Origin: Brevibacterium jeotgali
GTDB taxonomy: Bacteria > Actinomycetota > Actinomycetes > Actinomycetales > Brevibacteriaceae
Length of the DNA stretch: 64,000 nucleotides
NCBI RefSeq assembly: GCF_900169175.1
Contig: NZ_FXZM01000003.1
Coordinates: 232,417 to 296,416 of the forward strand
Reading direction: 5' to 3'
The number at the start of each line of letters is the position of its first letter. Position 1 is the stretch's first letter. The notes under the pieces are model-generated. The model had not been told where the DNA came from. It made no database searches and saw only the letters and a program-made list of their open reading frames with translations. Positions 46,039 to 56,148 of this stretch are shown here, piece by piece. The position numbers were made by a program, and so were the translations under genes.

Positions 46039-48572
46039 TGCGCGTTCCACTCGAATGGCTGTCGGACCACATCGATCTCTCCGTGGTCGACGATCCTCAT
46101 GCGCTCGCAGCGGAGCTCGCCGGGATCGGGCTCGAGGAAGAGGAGTACATCGGCCCGTCGGTGACCGGACCCCTGGTCGTCGGTCGTGTGCTGACCGCCG
46201 ACCCGGAGGAGCACTCGAACGGTAAGACCGTCAACTGGTGCACGGTCGACGTCGGGAGGCCGGAGCCGCAGGGAATCGTCTGCGGTGCCCACAACTTCGG
46301 TCCCGGAGACCTCATCGTCGCGGCCCTGCCGGGCGCCGTGCTCCCGGGAGACTTCGCCATCGCGGCGCGCACGACGTACGGCCACGTGTCCGACGGCATG
46401 ATCTGCTCGTCCCGGGAGCTGGGGCTGGGCGATGACCATGACGGCATCATGGTGCTCGCGGAGCTCGGGCTCGACGGCGCGCCCGGCGACGACGCGATCG
46501 CGCTCCTGGGCCTTGACCGGGTCACCCTCGACGTCAATGTGACACCCGACCGCGGCTATCAGCTGAGCATGCGCGGGATCGCGCGCGAGTACGCGATGCT
46601 CAAGGACCAGCCGTTCACAGACCCTGCGGACATTCCGACGGATCCGCCGACGGACGCGGGGTTCCCCGTCGTGCTCGCGGACTCCGCACCGATCCACGGC
46701 GAACCGGGGTGCAGCCGCTTCACGGCTCTCACCGTCACGGGCATCGACCCGACTGCGCGCACCCCGTTCTGGATGGCCCGCCGTCTGCTCGAAGCGGGGA
46801 TGCGGCCGATCAGCCTCACGGTCGACATCACGAACTACGTGATGCTGGAGCTCGGCCAGCCCCTCCACGCGTACGACGCGCAGAAGCTCGCGCCGCCGCT
46901 CACAGTCCGCAGGGCGGCTGCGGGGGAGACTCTCGTGACGCTCGACGACGCGGAGCGGACACTCGACCCAGAAGACCTCCTCATCACCGACGCCGGGGGC
47001 GGCGCAGCGGGCAGCCGCATCATCGGACTCGCCGGCATCATGGGCTCGGCAGAGCTCGAAGTCACCGACGCCACGCGCGAAGTGGTCCTCGAAGCCGCCC
47101 ATTTCGACCCCGTCTCGATTGCGCGGACCGCCCGGCGCCACAAGGTGCCGAGCGAAGCGGCGAAACGGTTCGAACGCGGCGTCGACCCCGCTCTCGGCCC
47201 CGCCGCAGCGCGCCGCGCCGCTGACCTCCTGGTCGAACTGGCGGGTGGCGTCCTCAGCGCGGACGCCACGCAGGCGGGACGCGCTCCGGAGCCCCGGGTC
47301 ATCGAGCTGGCGGCGGACCTGCCCTCTGCGCGAGTGGGAGTCGACTACACGGTCGACGAGGTCGTAGAGCTGCTCGCCGCGATCGGTGCCGTGGCGGAGC
47401 GTTCGACGGCCGCGGCCGGTGAGGCGCCCGTTCTGCGCGTCACGGTACCGACGTGGCGCTCGGACCTCACACGTGCCGTCGACCTCGTCGAAGAGGTGGC
47501 CCGGGCCGGGGGATACGAGAGGATCCCCTCCGTCGAGCCCCAGGCCCCCGGCGGTGCCGGACTCACGACGTCCCAGCGTGCGCGCCGCCGCGTCTCGAAC
47601 ATGCTCGCGGCGAGCGGACTCACCGAGGTCCTCACCTACCCGTTCACATCGCAGGCACGTGCCGACGAGCTGCTGTATCCCGAGGACGACGAACGGCGGA
47701 CGCTGGTGAAGCTCGCCAATCCGCTCGGCGAGGATCGCCCGCTGATGCGGTCGACGCTCCTCTCCACCCTCGTCGACGCAGTGGTGCGCAACACCGGTCG
47801 CGGCTTCAAGGACGTGGCGGTGTTCGAAGCCGGCCTCGTGACGCACGGGGGCCGTCCCACGGATGAGCCTGGTCCGCGATTCGCCCCCGGCTACCACCCC
47901 ACCGCTCTCGAACTGAACCGGGTCCGCGGCTCCGTGCCCGCACAGCCGCACCACATCGCGGGCGTCATCGCCGGCCACGCCGTGCTGCCCGGTGTGCTCG
48001 GCGGGGGACGGCGCGCAGACGCCCACGACGCGATCGACCTGGTCCACCGGATCGCAGCTGTGAACGGCCAGACCGTCCGGGCGGAGGCCGACGCGCGGGC
48101 TCCGTGGCATCCGGGCCGGTGCGCGCGGTTCACCCTGGCCGACGGATCGGTCTTCGGCTGGGCCGGCGAACTGCACCCGAAGGTCTGCGAGAACCTCGGT
48201 CTGCCGGTGCGGACCGCGGCCTTCGAGATCGACCTCGATGCGCTGCTCGCCCAGCCCGACGAACGGGACTGGACGGGCGCACTGTCGACATACCCCGTGT
48301 CCCGTCAGGACGTCGCGCTCGTCGTGGACGAGGCACTGCCGGCAGCTGAGCTCATGGACACCCTGCGCTCGGCCGCCGGTGAGGAGCTCGAGTCGCTCGA
48401 AGTCTTCGACGTGTACACCGGCGACCAGGTGCCCGCTGGTGCCAAGTCACTGGCGCTGCGCATGACGTTCCGTGCGACGGACCGCACTCTGACGGCGGAC
48501 GAGGCCTCCCGACTGCGCGAGGCGGCGACGACGGCGGCGGCGACGAAGCACAGCGCGGAGGTCCGCTCGTGA
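46038..48572 (+). CDS. pheT: Phenylalanine-tRNA ligase beta subunit
   Basis: 844 residues. In order: RVPLEWLSDHIDL start, EMAP/tRNA-binding domain (VGRVLTADPEEHSNGKTVNWCTVDVG), B3/B4 editing region, B5 domain, the class II-like core, and the C-terminal ferredoxin-fold anticodon-binding domain (STYPVSRQDVALVVDEALPA...). Start ATG 46038 overlaps the pheS stop (TGATG). Its stop overlaps the next gene's GTG (GTGA at 48569). Confidence 0.97.
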
Positions 48573-49462
48573 CCGCACCGACCGAGCACGCTCCGGCGGT
48601 CGATCCCACCTCGAGCCTCGTCGTCGTGACCGGCGCGTCGCGCGGGATCGGACGAGCGCTCGCGGAGGGGTTCGCCGCCGCGGGGCACCCGGTCCTCGTC
48701 ACCGCGCGCTCCGCAGACTCCGCACGGGCCGCGGCAGTGGGGATCGTCGACAGATCCTGCGTGCACGTCGACGGCGCAGAGGTGACCCCGCGCGTGCGGG
48801 GCATCGCGCTCGACGTCACAGCGCCCGACTCGGTGGCCGCCTTCACCGACGAGGTCTCCCGCGTCGCCGCTGAATGGGACGCGCCCCTGCGCACGCTGGT
48901 GAACAACGCCGGCACCGTGGAGGCGAGCGAAGGTCCGATCTGGGAGGTCGATGCAGAGGACATGGCATCGGTCATCGAGACGAACCTCATCGGGGTCTTC
49001 CGCGTGGTCCGTGCGCTCGTGCCCACGCTCCTGGAGAGCGCCGCGCAGTCGGGCGAGCCCGTGCGGATCATCGACCTGAACTCCGGTTCGGGCGCTTCCG
49101 GCACGACGGCGCACGCCGCGTACTCGGCGTCCAAGGCCGGACTGTTCCGGCTGGCCCAGTCGCTCGTCGACCACGGCCACGACCGGGGCCTGCGCGTCTT
49201 CGAGATGGCGCCCGGGGTCGTCGCATCCGACATGACGAGGTCGATGCCGATGCACGACCACCGGACGGGGGACGACTGGACCGCGCCGCAGGCCGTCGTG
49301 GATCTCGCCCTTGCCCTGGCCTCAGGACGTCTCGACGCGTGGACCGGACGGTACGTCCGTGCGGGCGTCGACACACCCGAGTCCCTCGAAGGCGCTGCGG
49401 GCACGCTGACGCCGGGGGACCTCGGCGACGGCCTCCGCACGCTGTCCGTGCGCATGCAGTAG
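48569..49462 (+). CDS. SDR-family NAD(P)-dependent oxidoreductase
   Basis: 297 residues, classical short-chain dehydrogenase: TGASRGIG (21-28), NNAG (112-115), catalytic Ser in LNSGSGASG, Tyr185 and Lys189 in AAYSASKAG, and a PG motif after it. Substrate unknown. GTG 48569 overlaps pheT, so it is probably on the pheST transcript, an unusual partner for a tRNA synthetase. In many actinobacteria argC follows pheT directly; here this gene and two more intervene. Confidence 0.93.
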   Translation: MTAPTEHAPAVDPTSSLVVVTGASRGIGRALAEGFAAAGHPVLVTARSADSARAAAVGIVDRSCVHVDGAEVTPRVRGIALDVTAPDSVAAFTDEVSRVAAEWDAPLRTLVNNAGTVEASEGPIWEVDAEDMASVIETNLIGVFRVVRALVPTLLESAAQSGEPVRIIDLNSGSGASGTTAHAAYSASKAGLFRLAQSLVDHGHDRGLRVFEMAPGVVASDMTRSMPMHDHRTGDDWTAPQAVVDLALALASGRLDAWTGRYVRAGVDTPESLEGAAGTLTPGDLGDGLRTLSVRMQ

Positions 49463-49530
49463 CGTTGCCGCCGGTGGCCCGGACGCGGGCACCGGGCAGG
49501 GAGTGGACCGACCCCGGGGAAGGGGGCACC

Positions 49531-51552
49531 GTGGACGTCCTGTGGACGATCGTGCTCGGCCTCGTCAATGCCGTCATCGTCGGCGTGTTCGTGCGTCGAC
49601 TCATCAACGTGGGCACGGGGGCGCTGCGCAACACGCTGGTCTCTCTCGTCATGGGCCTGTCGATCTGGCCCGTGTCGCTCCAGGCGTTCGAGATGCTCGA
49701 GATCGTGCAGCGCGGCGACGTCCCGTTCCTGGGGATGAGCTTCCCCGCCGTCATGGTGTTCCTGCTCATCTTCGCCTGGTTCGTCGCGATCCAGCTGTTC
49801 GTCATGCTGGCGATCGAACTGGTCCTGCCGTCCGGATCGTTCTCGCAGGCGGCGCGCACCGTGTCGCGACTGCCCACCTGGTATCGCCGCCTGCGGAGGA
49901 TCGGAGAGATCCAGAACCTCCTCATCCGCTTCGGCCTGCGCCGCTACCTGCGTCCCCGCATCCCCAGCCTGCGAGTGTCGATGACGGAGATCGCGCAGGC
50001 GGCCGCCCAGGCGCTCGCGGCGGCCGGCGTCACCTTCGTCAAGCTGGGCCAGTTCGTCGCGACGCGGGCGGACATGATCCCCGCTGAGTTCGTCGAGGAG
50101 TTCTCGCGACTGCAGTCAGAGGTGCCGGCGGTCCCGTTCGCGGAGATCCGGCCGGAGATCGAACGCCAGTGGGGACGTCCGATCGAGGACGTCTGCCGCG
50201 AGTTCGACGAGAAGCCGCTCGCCGCGGCCTCTGTGGCCCAGGTGCACCGGGCGGTGCTGCATTCGGGCGAGGAGGTCGTCGTCAAGGTGCAGCGGCCCAA
50301 TCTGCGCCGGCAGGTGCGTGCAGACTCCGACATCATCATGTCGTTGGCGGAGCGGTTCGAGAAGACGGCGTCCTGGGCGCAGACGATCGGCCTCACCGAC
50401 ATCGCCCGCGGCTTCCTCGACTCGCTGGCGGAGGAGCTCGACTACCGCGGAGAGATCCGGCAGACGCTCGCCATGCGGGAGGACCTGGGCGCACAGCCGG
50501 GTTCGCTGGTGCGCATCCCGGAGGTGTTCGTCGAACTGTCGGGGCGGCAGATCATCGTGATGGAGCGGATGCCGGGCCGCCCCCTCACCCGGGGCGAGGA
50601 CGTCCTCGGCGGCCTGTCGATGATCGCCCGTCGCGAGGCGGCGGAGCAGCTGTTCGTCGTCGTCGCGCGGCAGATGCTCGAGTCCGGGGTCTTCCACGCG
50701 GACCTCCACGCCGGCAACATCATGGTGTCGGACGCAGCGCGCGTGGGCCTCATCGACTTCGGCGCGGTGGGTCGCCTGGACTCGCGGGACCGTCGCGACG
50801 TCCTCCAGCTGCTGCTGGCCTTCGAGCGCCAGAACTCACTGGCGGCCACGAACGCGGTCATCGACCTCTTCGGCATGCCGCCTGGGCTCGACCTGCGCCA
50901 GGTGCAGCGGGAGATCGGGCAGATCATGCTGCGCTACGACGGGGGAGTGGCATCGGCCGCGGCCGGCACGACGGACGGATTCGGCGGTGCGGCATCGGGG
51001 TTCTTCCGCGAACTGCTGTCGTTCATCCTGTCCCACGGGTTCACGATGCCGTCCGCGGTCGCCCAGGCGTTCCGCGCGATCACGACGCTGGAGGACAGCC
51101 TGCGCCGGCTCGATCCGGAGGCTGACCTCCTGGGGCTCGTCCGCGAGCACGGCAGGGATCTCCTCGCCGGTACCCGCGACGTGCGCGGGAGTGCGCAGGA
51201 TGCCGTGCTCTACGCGGGGGCGACGGCGCCGGTCCTCGCGAACTTCCCCGTCGAACTGTCCCGCGTGGTGAAGCACCTGCAGGACGGAACGCTCGACATC
51301 GGCACGAGCGGGCTCAACATCGGCCTCATCAGGAACCTCGTGCGCACGGTCGTGGACCAGTTGGTCCAAGTGGTCCTGGCGACTGCACTGGTGCTCGCGG
51401 GCGTCATCATGATGGCGTTCGACTTCGGACCACCCCTGGCGACCGGATTCACGATCTTCACGTACTTCGGAGCGTGGCTGCTGCTGGGCGGCATGGTGCT
51501 CGCCGCCATCGTGCTGGCTCCGGCACTGCGCGACAGACGCGCCGAGCTCTGA
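49531..51552 (+). CDS. ABC1/UbiB-family protein kinase-like, membrane anchored
   Basis: 673 residues. Two to three N-terminal transmembrane helices (within about 1-110), a UbiB/ABC1 atypical kinase domain, and two C-terminal helices (about 610-665). Kinase landmarks are the KxGQ motif TFVKLGQFVATRADMIP, the Ala-rich loop AAASVAQVHRA, the lysine in VVVKVQRP, ELDYRGE, FHADLHAGNIMV and LIDFGAVG. Relatives act in ubiquinone/isoprenoid quinone homeostasis. A quinone oxidoreductase gene follows, convergent. Start GTG 49531 follows GGGGAAGGGGG. Confidence 0.92.
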   Translation: MDVLWTIVLGLVNAVIVGVFVRRLINVGTGALRNTLVSLVMGLSIWPVSLQAFEMLEIVQRGDVPFLGMSFPAVMVFLLIFAWFVAIQLFVMLAIELVLPSGSFSQAARTVSRLPTWYRRLRRIGEIQNLLIRFGLRRYLRPRIPSLRVSMTEIAQAAAQALAAAGVTFVKLGQFVATRADMIPAEFVEEFSRLQSEVPAVPFAEIRPEIERQWGRPIEDVCREFDEKPLAAASVAQVHRAVLHSGEEVVVKVQRPNLRRQVRADSDIIMSLAERFEKTASWAQTIGLTDIARGFLDSLAEELDYRGEIRQTLAMREDLGAQPGSLVRIPEVFVELSGRQIIVMERMPGRPLTRGEDVLGGLSMIARREAAEQLFVVVARQMLESGVFHADLHAGNIMVSDAARVGLIDFGAVGRLDSRDRRDVLQLLLAFERQNSLAATNAVIDLFGMPPGLDLRQVQREIGQIMLRYDGGVASAAAGTTDGFGGAASGFFRELLSFILSHGFTMPSAVAQAFRAITTLEDSLRRLDPEADLLGLVREHGRDLLAGTRDVRGSAQDAVLYAGATAPVLANFPVELSRVVKHLQDGTLDIGTSGLNIGLIRNLVRTVVDQLVQVVLATALVLAGVIMMAFDFGPPLATGFTIFTYFGAWLLLGGMVLAAIVLAPALRDRRAEL

Positions 51553-51592
51553 CCGAGGCGGAACGCCGCGCCGGACGGGGCTCCTCCGCACA

Positions 51593-51630
51593 GGTTGCTG
51601 TCGAAATCGCAACCATTTTCAGTTGCGGTG
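51593..51630 (+). other. Mutually exclusive short hairpins after the ABC1 gene
   Basis: GGTTGC (51593-51598), GCAACC (51609-51614, followed by ATTTTC) and GTTGC (about 51622-51626) allow two competing stems with the shared central arm. Locally AT-rich. Probably a leaky terminator; regulatory meaning unclear. Confidence 0.4.
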
Positions 51631-51669
51631 TGTGCTGAAGGTGGCCAGGTCCGTGCGCTGTCGCACGCA

Positions 51670-51703
51670 ACGGCCGGGCGCGTGTCCGCACGCGCCCGGC
51701 CGT
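51670..51703. terminator. Bidirectional hairpin terminator, ABC1 gene / quinone oxidoreductase
   Basis: A perfect 15-bp stem (51670-51684 with 51689-51703) and a TCCG loop, between converging genes. Confidence 0.8.
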
Positions 51704-51722
51704 CGTCCCGCTCCCTCGTTCG

Positions 51723-52703
51723 TCAGGTGGTGAGGACGACCTTCCCCGTGGTCCGGCGGCCCTCGAGCGCGCGATGGGCTTCGTCTGCGTCGGCGAGAGC
51801 GAAGGTCTCGCCCACGCGGAAGTCGAGCCAGCCGTCGGACAGACCGGCGAACAGCATCTCCGATCGCTCCGCGAGCTCTTCCGGAGTGCGGACGAACCAG
51901 GTGAGCGAGGGGCGGGACAGGAAGACTCCGCCCCCGCCGTTGAGCCGCTGGATGTCGAACGGGGGCACCTGGCCGGAGGCCCCGCCGAACAGCACGAGCG
52001 AGCCCCGCACCGCAGTCGCCCTGAGCGACGCGTCGAACGTGTCTCTGCCGACGCCGTCGTAGGCCCCGTCCACGCCGCGGCCGTCCGTGAGGTCGAGCAC
52101 CGTCTGGGCGACGTCGACGCCCTCGCCGTAGAGGAACACGTCGTCCGCTCCCGCGGCACGGGCGAGCTCGGCCTTCTCCTCCGTCGACACCGTGCCGATG
52201 ACACGGCCCCCGAGGTGCTTGATCAGCTGGATCAGGAGGAGACCCACACCGCCGGCCGCGGCGTGGACGAGGGCGGTCTGCCCGGCCTCGATCCGGTGGG
52301 AGCCGGTCACCAGGTACTGCGCGGTGAGCCCTTGCAGCGGAATCGCCGCCGCGACGTCGAAGTCGATCCCGTCCGGCACGCGCATCGCCATATCGGCTCG
52401 CAGGGTCGCACGGGTGGCGTATGAGCCGGGCCCGTCGTGCCAGGCGACGCGATCGCCCGCGCTCCAGGCGGTGACGCCTTCGCCGACCTCGGCGACGATG
52501 CCCGATCCCTCGACGCCCACGGTGTGGGGGTAGTCCATGGGGTAGACGCCGGAGCGCCGGTACGTGTCGATGAAGTTGATCCCGGCGGCCTTCACGTCGA
52601 CGAGGATCTCCCCTGGACCGGGGGCCGCGACCTCGATCTCGCCGAACTCCAGGACCTCTGGTCCACCTGCCTGCATCGCCCTCACTCCGTGTGCTGCGAC
52701 CAT
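51723..52703 (-). CDS. Quinone oxidoreductase (zeta-crystallin-like MDR family)
   Basis: 326 residues. N-terminal GroES-like domain (GINFIDTYRRSGVYP, VGVEGSGIVAEVGEGV) and NADPH-binding Rossmann domain (ALVHAAAGGVGLLLIQL, then GADDVFLYGEGVDV). Zinc ligands of alcohol dehydrogenases are missing, as in QOR proteins, which reduce quinones with NADPH. ATG 52703 has AGGAGGGGG upstream and is preferred to an in-frame codon 19 residues further up. Convergent with the ABC1 gene and divergent from argC. Confidence 0.92.
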   Translation of the reverse strand: MVAAHGVRAMQAGGPEVLEFGEIEVAAPGPGEILVDVKAAGINFIDTYRRSGVYPMDYPHTVGVEGSGIVAEVGEGVTAWSAGDRVAWHDGPGSYATRATLRADMAMRVPDGIDFDVAAAIPLQGLTAQYLVTGSHRIEAGQTALVHAAAGGVGLLLIQLIKHLGGRVIGTVSTEEKAELARAAGADDVFLYGEGVDVAQTVLDLTDGRGVDGAYDGVGRDTFDASLRATAVRGSLVLFGGASGQVPPFDIQRLNGGGGVFLSRPSLTWFVRTPEELAERSEMLFAGLSDGWLDFRVGETFALADADEAHRALEGRRTTGKVVLTT

Positions 52704-52897
52704 CGTCGTCCCCCTCCTGCGCGTCGTCCGCGCGGGTTCCTCGTGCGCGTGCGCGCGCACTGTGACTGCTCTGTCCCGGCGATCGTAGCGCGCAGGGGCT
52801 CGCCCGCATCAGGGCTTCCGCCAACCGGACGGGCGCCTGGGAGCACGTCTTCTGCGAGGATCGTGCCGAAAGCCGTGCATGACGACGCCGGAAGGCG

Positions 52898-52927
52898 TAT
52901 GATTATTCGCATGAGTGAATATACCGT
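52898..52927 (+). promoter_or_regulatory. argC -10 element with possible ArgR operator
   Basis: TATGAT (52898-52903) ends 7 nt before ATG 52911, a leaderless layout. The same stretch is strikingly AT-rich and holds an imperfect palindrome TATTCGC-ATGA-GTGAATA (52904-52921). ARG boxes are AT-rich TGAAT/ATTCA palindromes; here the half-sites face the other way, as at the junction of two adjacent boxes, so the operator assignment is weak. Confidence 0.4.
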
Positions 52928-54005
52928 GGCGGTCTCCGGTGCCACCGGCTATGCCGGCGGCGAGATCCTCCGTCTGCTGACCGGTCACCCGCAGCTGCGG
53001 GTGACGACGGTCGCGGGGCATTCGACCGCGGGCGACCTCCTGGGACGACACCAGCCGCATCTCGGCTCCTGCGCGCACATGGAGATCCAGCCGTCCACTC
53101 CAGAGGCCCTGGCCGGACACGACATCGTCGTCCTCGCGCTTCCGCACGGTGCGTCCGGCGCGATCGCCGCCGAACTGGAAGCGACGAGCCCGGGGACCCT
53201 GATCCTCGACCTCGCGGCCGACCACCGCCTCACGGACGCCGCGGCCTGGGAGGAGTTCTACGGCAGTGAGCACCAGGGCAGCTGGGACTACGGCCTGCCC
53301 GAACTCCTGCTCGCCGACGGATCGAAGCAGCGGGAGGTCCTCCGCCGCGCGACGCGCATCGCAGTGCCAGGATGCAACGTCACCGCGGTCACGCTGGGCT
53401 TCCAGCCGCTCGTCCAGGCGGGTCTCGTCGATCCCACCCGGCTCACGGCGACCCTGGCGAACGGCGTGTCCGGAGCAGGGAAGGCGATGAAGCCGCACCT
53501 CCTGGGCGGCGAGATCATCGGCGACGTGAGCTCCTACGGACAGGCCGGGACCCATCGCCACGTGCCGGAGATCGAGCAGAACCTCGCCGGAGCGCTCGGC
53601 ATCGGTGTCCAGGCCCAGCACGCCGGAGGCGTCCGCATCGCGCTGACCCCCACTCTGGTCCCCATCGTGCGCGGCATCCACGCGACCCTCTCCGCACCTC
53701 TGGCTCCGTCCGCAGTCGTCGCCGACGCCCCGGACGCCATCGCACGAGCCTTCGACTCGGCCTACGCCCGTGAACCGTTCATCACCGTGCTGCCCACGGG
53801 GCAGTGGCCCCGCACCTCCTCGGTCACCGGCTCGAACAGCGCCCACGTCCAGTGGGCGATCGACGAACGGGCGGGCACCGTCCTCGTGTCAGTCGCCCTC
53901 GACAACCTCGTGCGCGGCACTGCGGGGCAGGCGCTCCAGTCCGCCCACCTCGCGCTCGGCCTCGATGAAGACCTCGCCCTCCCCGTGAATGGAGTCGCAC
54001 CATGA
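52911..54005 (+). CDS. argC: N-acetyl-gamma-glutamyl-phosphate reductase
   Basis: NADPH-dependent third step of arginine synthesis. 364 residues: VAVSGATGYAGGEILRLL at the N-terminus, ALPHGASG, the catalytic Cys155 in AVPGCNVTAVTL, and the SYGQAGTHRHVPEIEQ segment with the catalytic histidine. ATG 52911 fits the -10 spacing; a longer open frame upstream is not conserved. First of eight arginine genes; argJ overlaps by 4 nt. Confidence 0.97.
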   Translation: MSEYTVAVSGATGYAGGEILRLLTGHPQLRVTTVAGHSTAGDLLGRHQPHLGSCAHMEIQPSTPEALAGHDIVVLALPHGASGAIAAELEATSPGTLILDLAADHRLTDAAAWEEFYGSEHQGSWDYGLPELLLADGSKQREVLRRATRIAVPGCNVTAVTLGFQPLVQAGLVDPTRLTATLANGVSGAGKAMKPHLLGGEIIGDVSSYGQAGTHRHVPEIEQNLAGALGIGVQAQHAGGVRIALTPTLVPIVRGIHATLSAPLAPSAVVADAPDAIARAFDSAYAREPFITVLPTGQWPRTSSVTGSNSAHVQWAIDERAGTVLVSVALDNLVRGTAGQALQSAHLALGLDEDLALPVNGVAP

Positions 54006-55174
54006 CCGTCACCCACCCGACCGGCTTCCGCGCCGCGGGCCTCACCGTGGGGCTCAAGGACTCCGGCAGGTCCGACCTGTCGCTCGTCGTGAACGACGGG
54101 CCCTCCGATGCGGTGGCCGCCGTCTACACGTCGAACCGCTGCAAGGCGAACCCCGTCCTCTGGTCGGAGCAGGCGAGCGTCGACGGACGTGCACGCGCCG
54201 TCGTGCTGAACTCCGGCGGTGCGAACTGCTACACGGGAGCGTTCGGCTTCGAGACGTCCCGCCGCACGGCCGAGCGGACGGCCGAGCTGCTCGAAGCGAC
54301 CCCCGAGGACGTGCTCATCTGCTCGACCGGACTCATCGGTGTGGGCGGACAGGACTTCCGCGATCGGATCGTCGACGGTCTCCCCGCACTCGTCGAGGCG
54401 GCGCAGGAGGGCGCGGACCACGGGCGTGCGGCTGCGGAGGCGATCATGACCACCGACACGGTGGCGAAGACGATCGAGCGGACCGAGGCCGCCGGTGCGG
54501 GTGAGTACCGCGTGGGCGGCATGGCGAAGGGCGCAGGCATGCTCGCGCCCGGCCTCGCGACGATGCTGGTCGTCCTCACGACTGATGCAGACCTGCCGGC
54601 GTCCGTCCTGGACCGCGCACTGCGCCATGCCACTGCGCACAGCTTCGAGCGCCTCGACACGGACGGCTGCATGTCGACGAACGACACCGTCGTCCTCATG
54701 GGCTCCGGCGCGTCCGGGACGGTGCCGGACGAAGAGGCCTTCACCGCGCTCCTCACGGATGCGTGCCTCGATCTCATGCGCCAGCTGCACGTCGATGCGG
54801 AGGGAGCCCACCACGACATCGCGATCACGACGAGCGGCGCGGCGAGTGCGGACGACGCTGTCACCGTGAGCCGCTCCGTCGCCCGCTCCAACCTCTTCAA
54901 GGCCGCGATCTTCGGCGAGGACCCCAACTGGGGCCGCGTGGTCGCCCAGGTCGGGACCACCGATGCGGCGTTCGATCCCGCACGCATCGATGTGACCATC
55001 AACGGAGTGCGGGTCTGCACCGACTCGACACCGGACCAGGATCCGGAGTCAGTCGTCTTCACCCGCGAGGTGAGCGTCGACATCGATCTGAAGGCCGGCG
55101 CTCACACGGGGACCGTGTGGACCTCCGACCTCACCCATGATTACGTCGAAGAGAACAGCGCATACTCGACATGA
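54002..55174 (+). CDS. argJ: Bifunctional ornithine acetyltransferase/N-acetylglutamate synthase
   Basis: 390 residues. Self-cleaving: the nucleophile is Thr187 in [21 protein letters not shown]. Other motifs are [27 protein letters not shown], and the C-terminal FGEDPNWGR. It recycles the acetyl group from N-acetylornithine to glutamate, so no argA/argE is needed. ATGA overlaps with argC and argB. Confidence 0.96.
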   Translation: MTVTHPTGFRAAGLTVGLKDSGRSDLSLVVNDGPSDAVAAVYTSNRCKANPVLWSEQASVDGRARAVVLNSGGANCYTGAFGFETSRRTAERTAELLEATPEDVLICSTGLIGVGGQDFRDRIVDGLPALVEAAQEGADHGRAAAEAIMTTDTVAKTIERTEAAGAGEYRVGGMAKGAGMLAPGLATMLVVLTTDADLPASVLDRALRHATAHSFERLDTDGCMSTNDTVVLMGSGASGTVPDEEAFTALLTDACLDLMRQLHVDAEGAHHDIAITTSGAASADDAVTVSRSVARSNLFKAAIFGEDPNWGRVVAQVGTTDAAFDPARIDVTINGVRVCTDSTPDQDPESVVFTREVSVDIDLKAGAHTGTVWTSDLTHDYVEENSAYST

Positions 55175-56148
55175 GCGACATGAGCGATACGACGCACGAG
55201 TCTGCGGAGCAGAGCACCACGCCGGCACAGCGGCTCGCCCAGGCGCAGGCCAAGGCCGACGTGCTCACGGAGGCGCTGCCGTGGATCAAGACGTTCGCGG
55301 GTGCCACGATCGTCATCAAGTACGGCGGAAACGCCATGGTCAGCCCCGAGCTGCAGCAGGCCTTCGCCGACGACATCGCGTTCCTGCGGTTCGCCGGGCT
55401 GCGGCCGATCGTCGTCCACGGCGGCGGTCCGCAGATCTCTGAGATGCTCGATCGCCTGGGCATCGAGAGCGAGTTCCGCGCCGGCCAGCGCGTCACCAGC
55501 GACGAAGCCGCCCACGTGGCGCGGATGGTGCTGTCGGGACATGTGAACCGCGACATCGTCGCGCGCATCAACCAGAACGGCAGCTCCGCAGTCGGGCTGT
55601 CCGGGGAGGACGGCGACCTCCTGCTCGCCCGCCCGGCCCAGGTGCTCGTCGACGGCGAGCCCGTCGAGCTGGGCCGGGTCGGAGCGATCGAGAAGGTCTC
55701 GACGGATCTCCTCCATGAGCTGCTCGACGCAGGTCGAGTGCCCGTCGTCTGCTCGATCGCCGGAGAGGTGGGGGGAGAGCCGGGGAAGCCGCTCAACATC
55801 AACGCGGACCTCGCCGCCGCCGCGATCGCCCGGCACATGCAGGCGGACAAGCTCGTGATGCTCACGGACGTGGCGGGCCTGTACCGGAACTGGCCGGACA
55901 CCGACAGCCTCATCTCGCAGATCTCGACCGATGAGCTGCGGGGACTGCTGCCCAGTCTGGACTCCGGCATGATCCCCAAGATGACCGCCGCACTCGAGGC
56001 GGTGGAGGCCGGAGTGGGGCACGCCCACATCGTCGACGGCCGGGTCGCTCACTCGATCCTCCTCGAAGTCTTCACGACCGAGGGGATCGGCACGATGGTG
56101 AGCGCGGATCCCGACGCACTGGAGAAGACCATCGGAGGCCTCGCATGA
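55171..56148 (+). CDS. argB: Acetylglutamate kinase
   Basis: 325 residues. KYGGNAM phosphate loop, [21 protein letters not shown] and [12 protein letters not shown] are the amino-acid-kinase landmarks. The EFRxGxRVT loop and N-terminal helix extension ([11 protein letters not shown]...) are those of arginine-inhibited hexameric NAGK, so feedback control by arginine is expected. Two in-frame ATGs (55171 and 55180); the first overlaps the argJ stop. Confidence 0.96.
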   Translation: MSDMSDTTHESAEQSTTPAQRLAQAQAKADVLTEALPWIKTFAGATIVIKYGGNAMVSPELQQAFADDIAFLRFAGLRPIVVHGGGPQISEMLDRLGIESEFRAGQRVTSDEAAHVARMVLSGHVNRDIVARINQNGSSAVGLSGEDGDLLLARPAQVLVDGEPVELGRVGAIEKVSTDLLHELLDAGRVPVVCSIAGEVGGEPGKPLNINADLAAAAIARHMQADKLVMLTDVAGLYRNWPDTDSLISQISTDELRGLLPSLDSGMIPKMTAALEAVEAGVGHAHIVDGRVAHSILLEVFTTEGIGTMVSADPDALEKTIGGLA

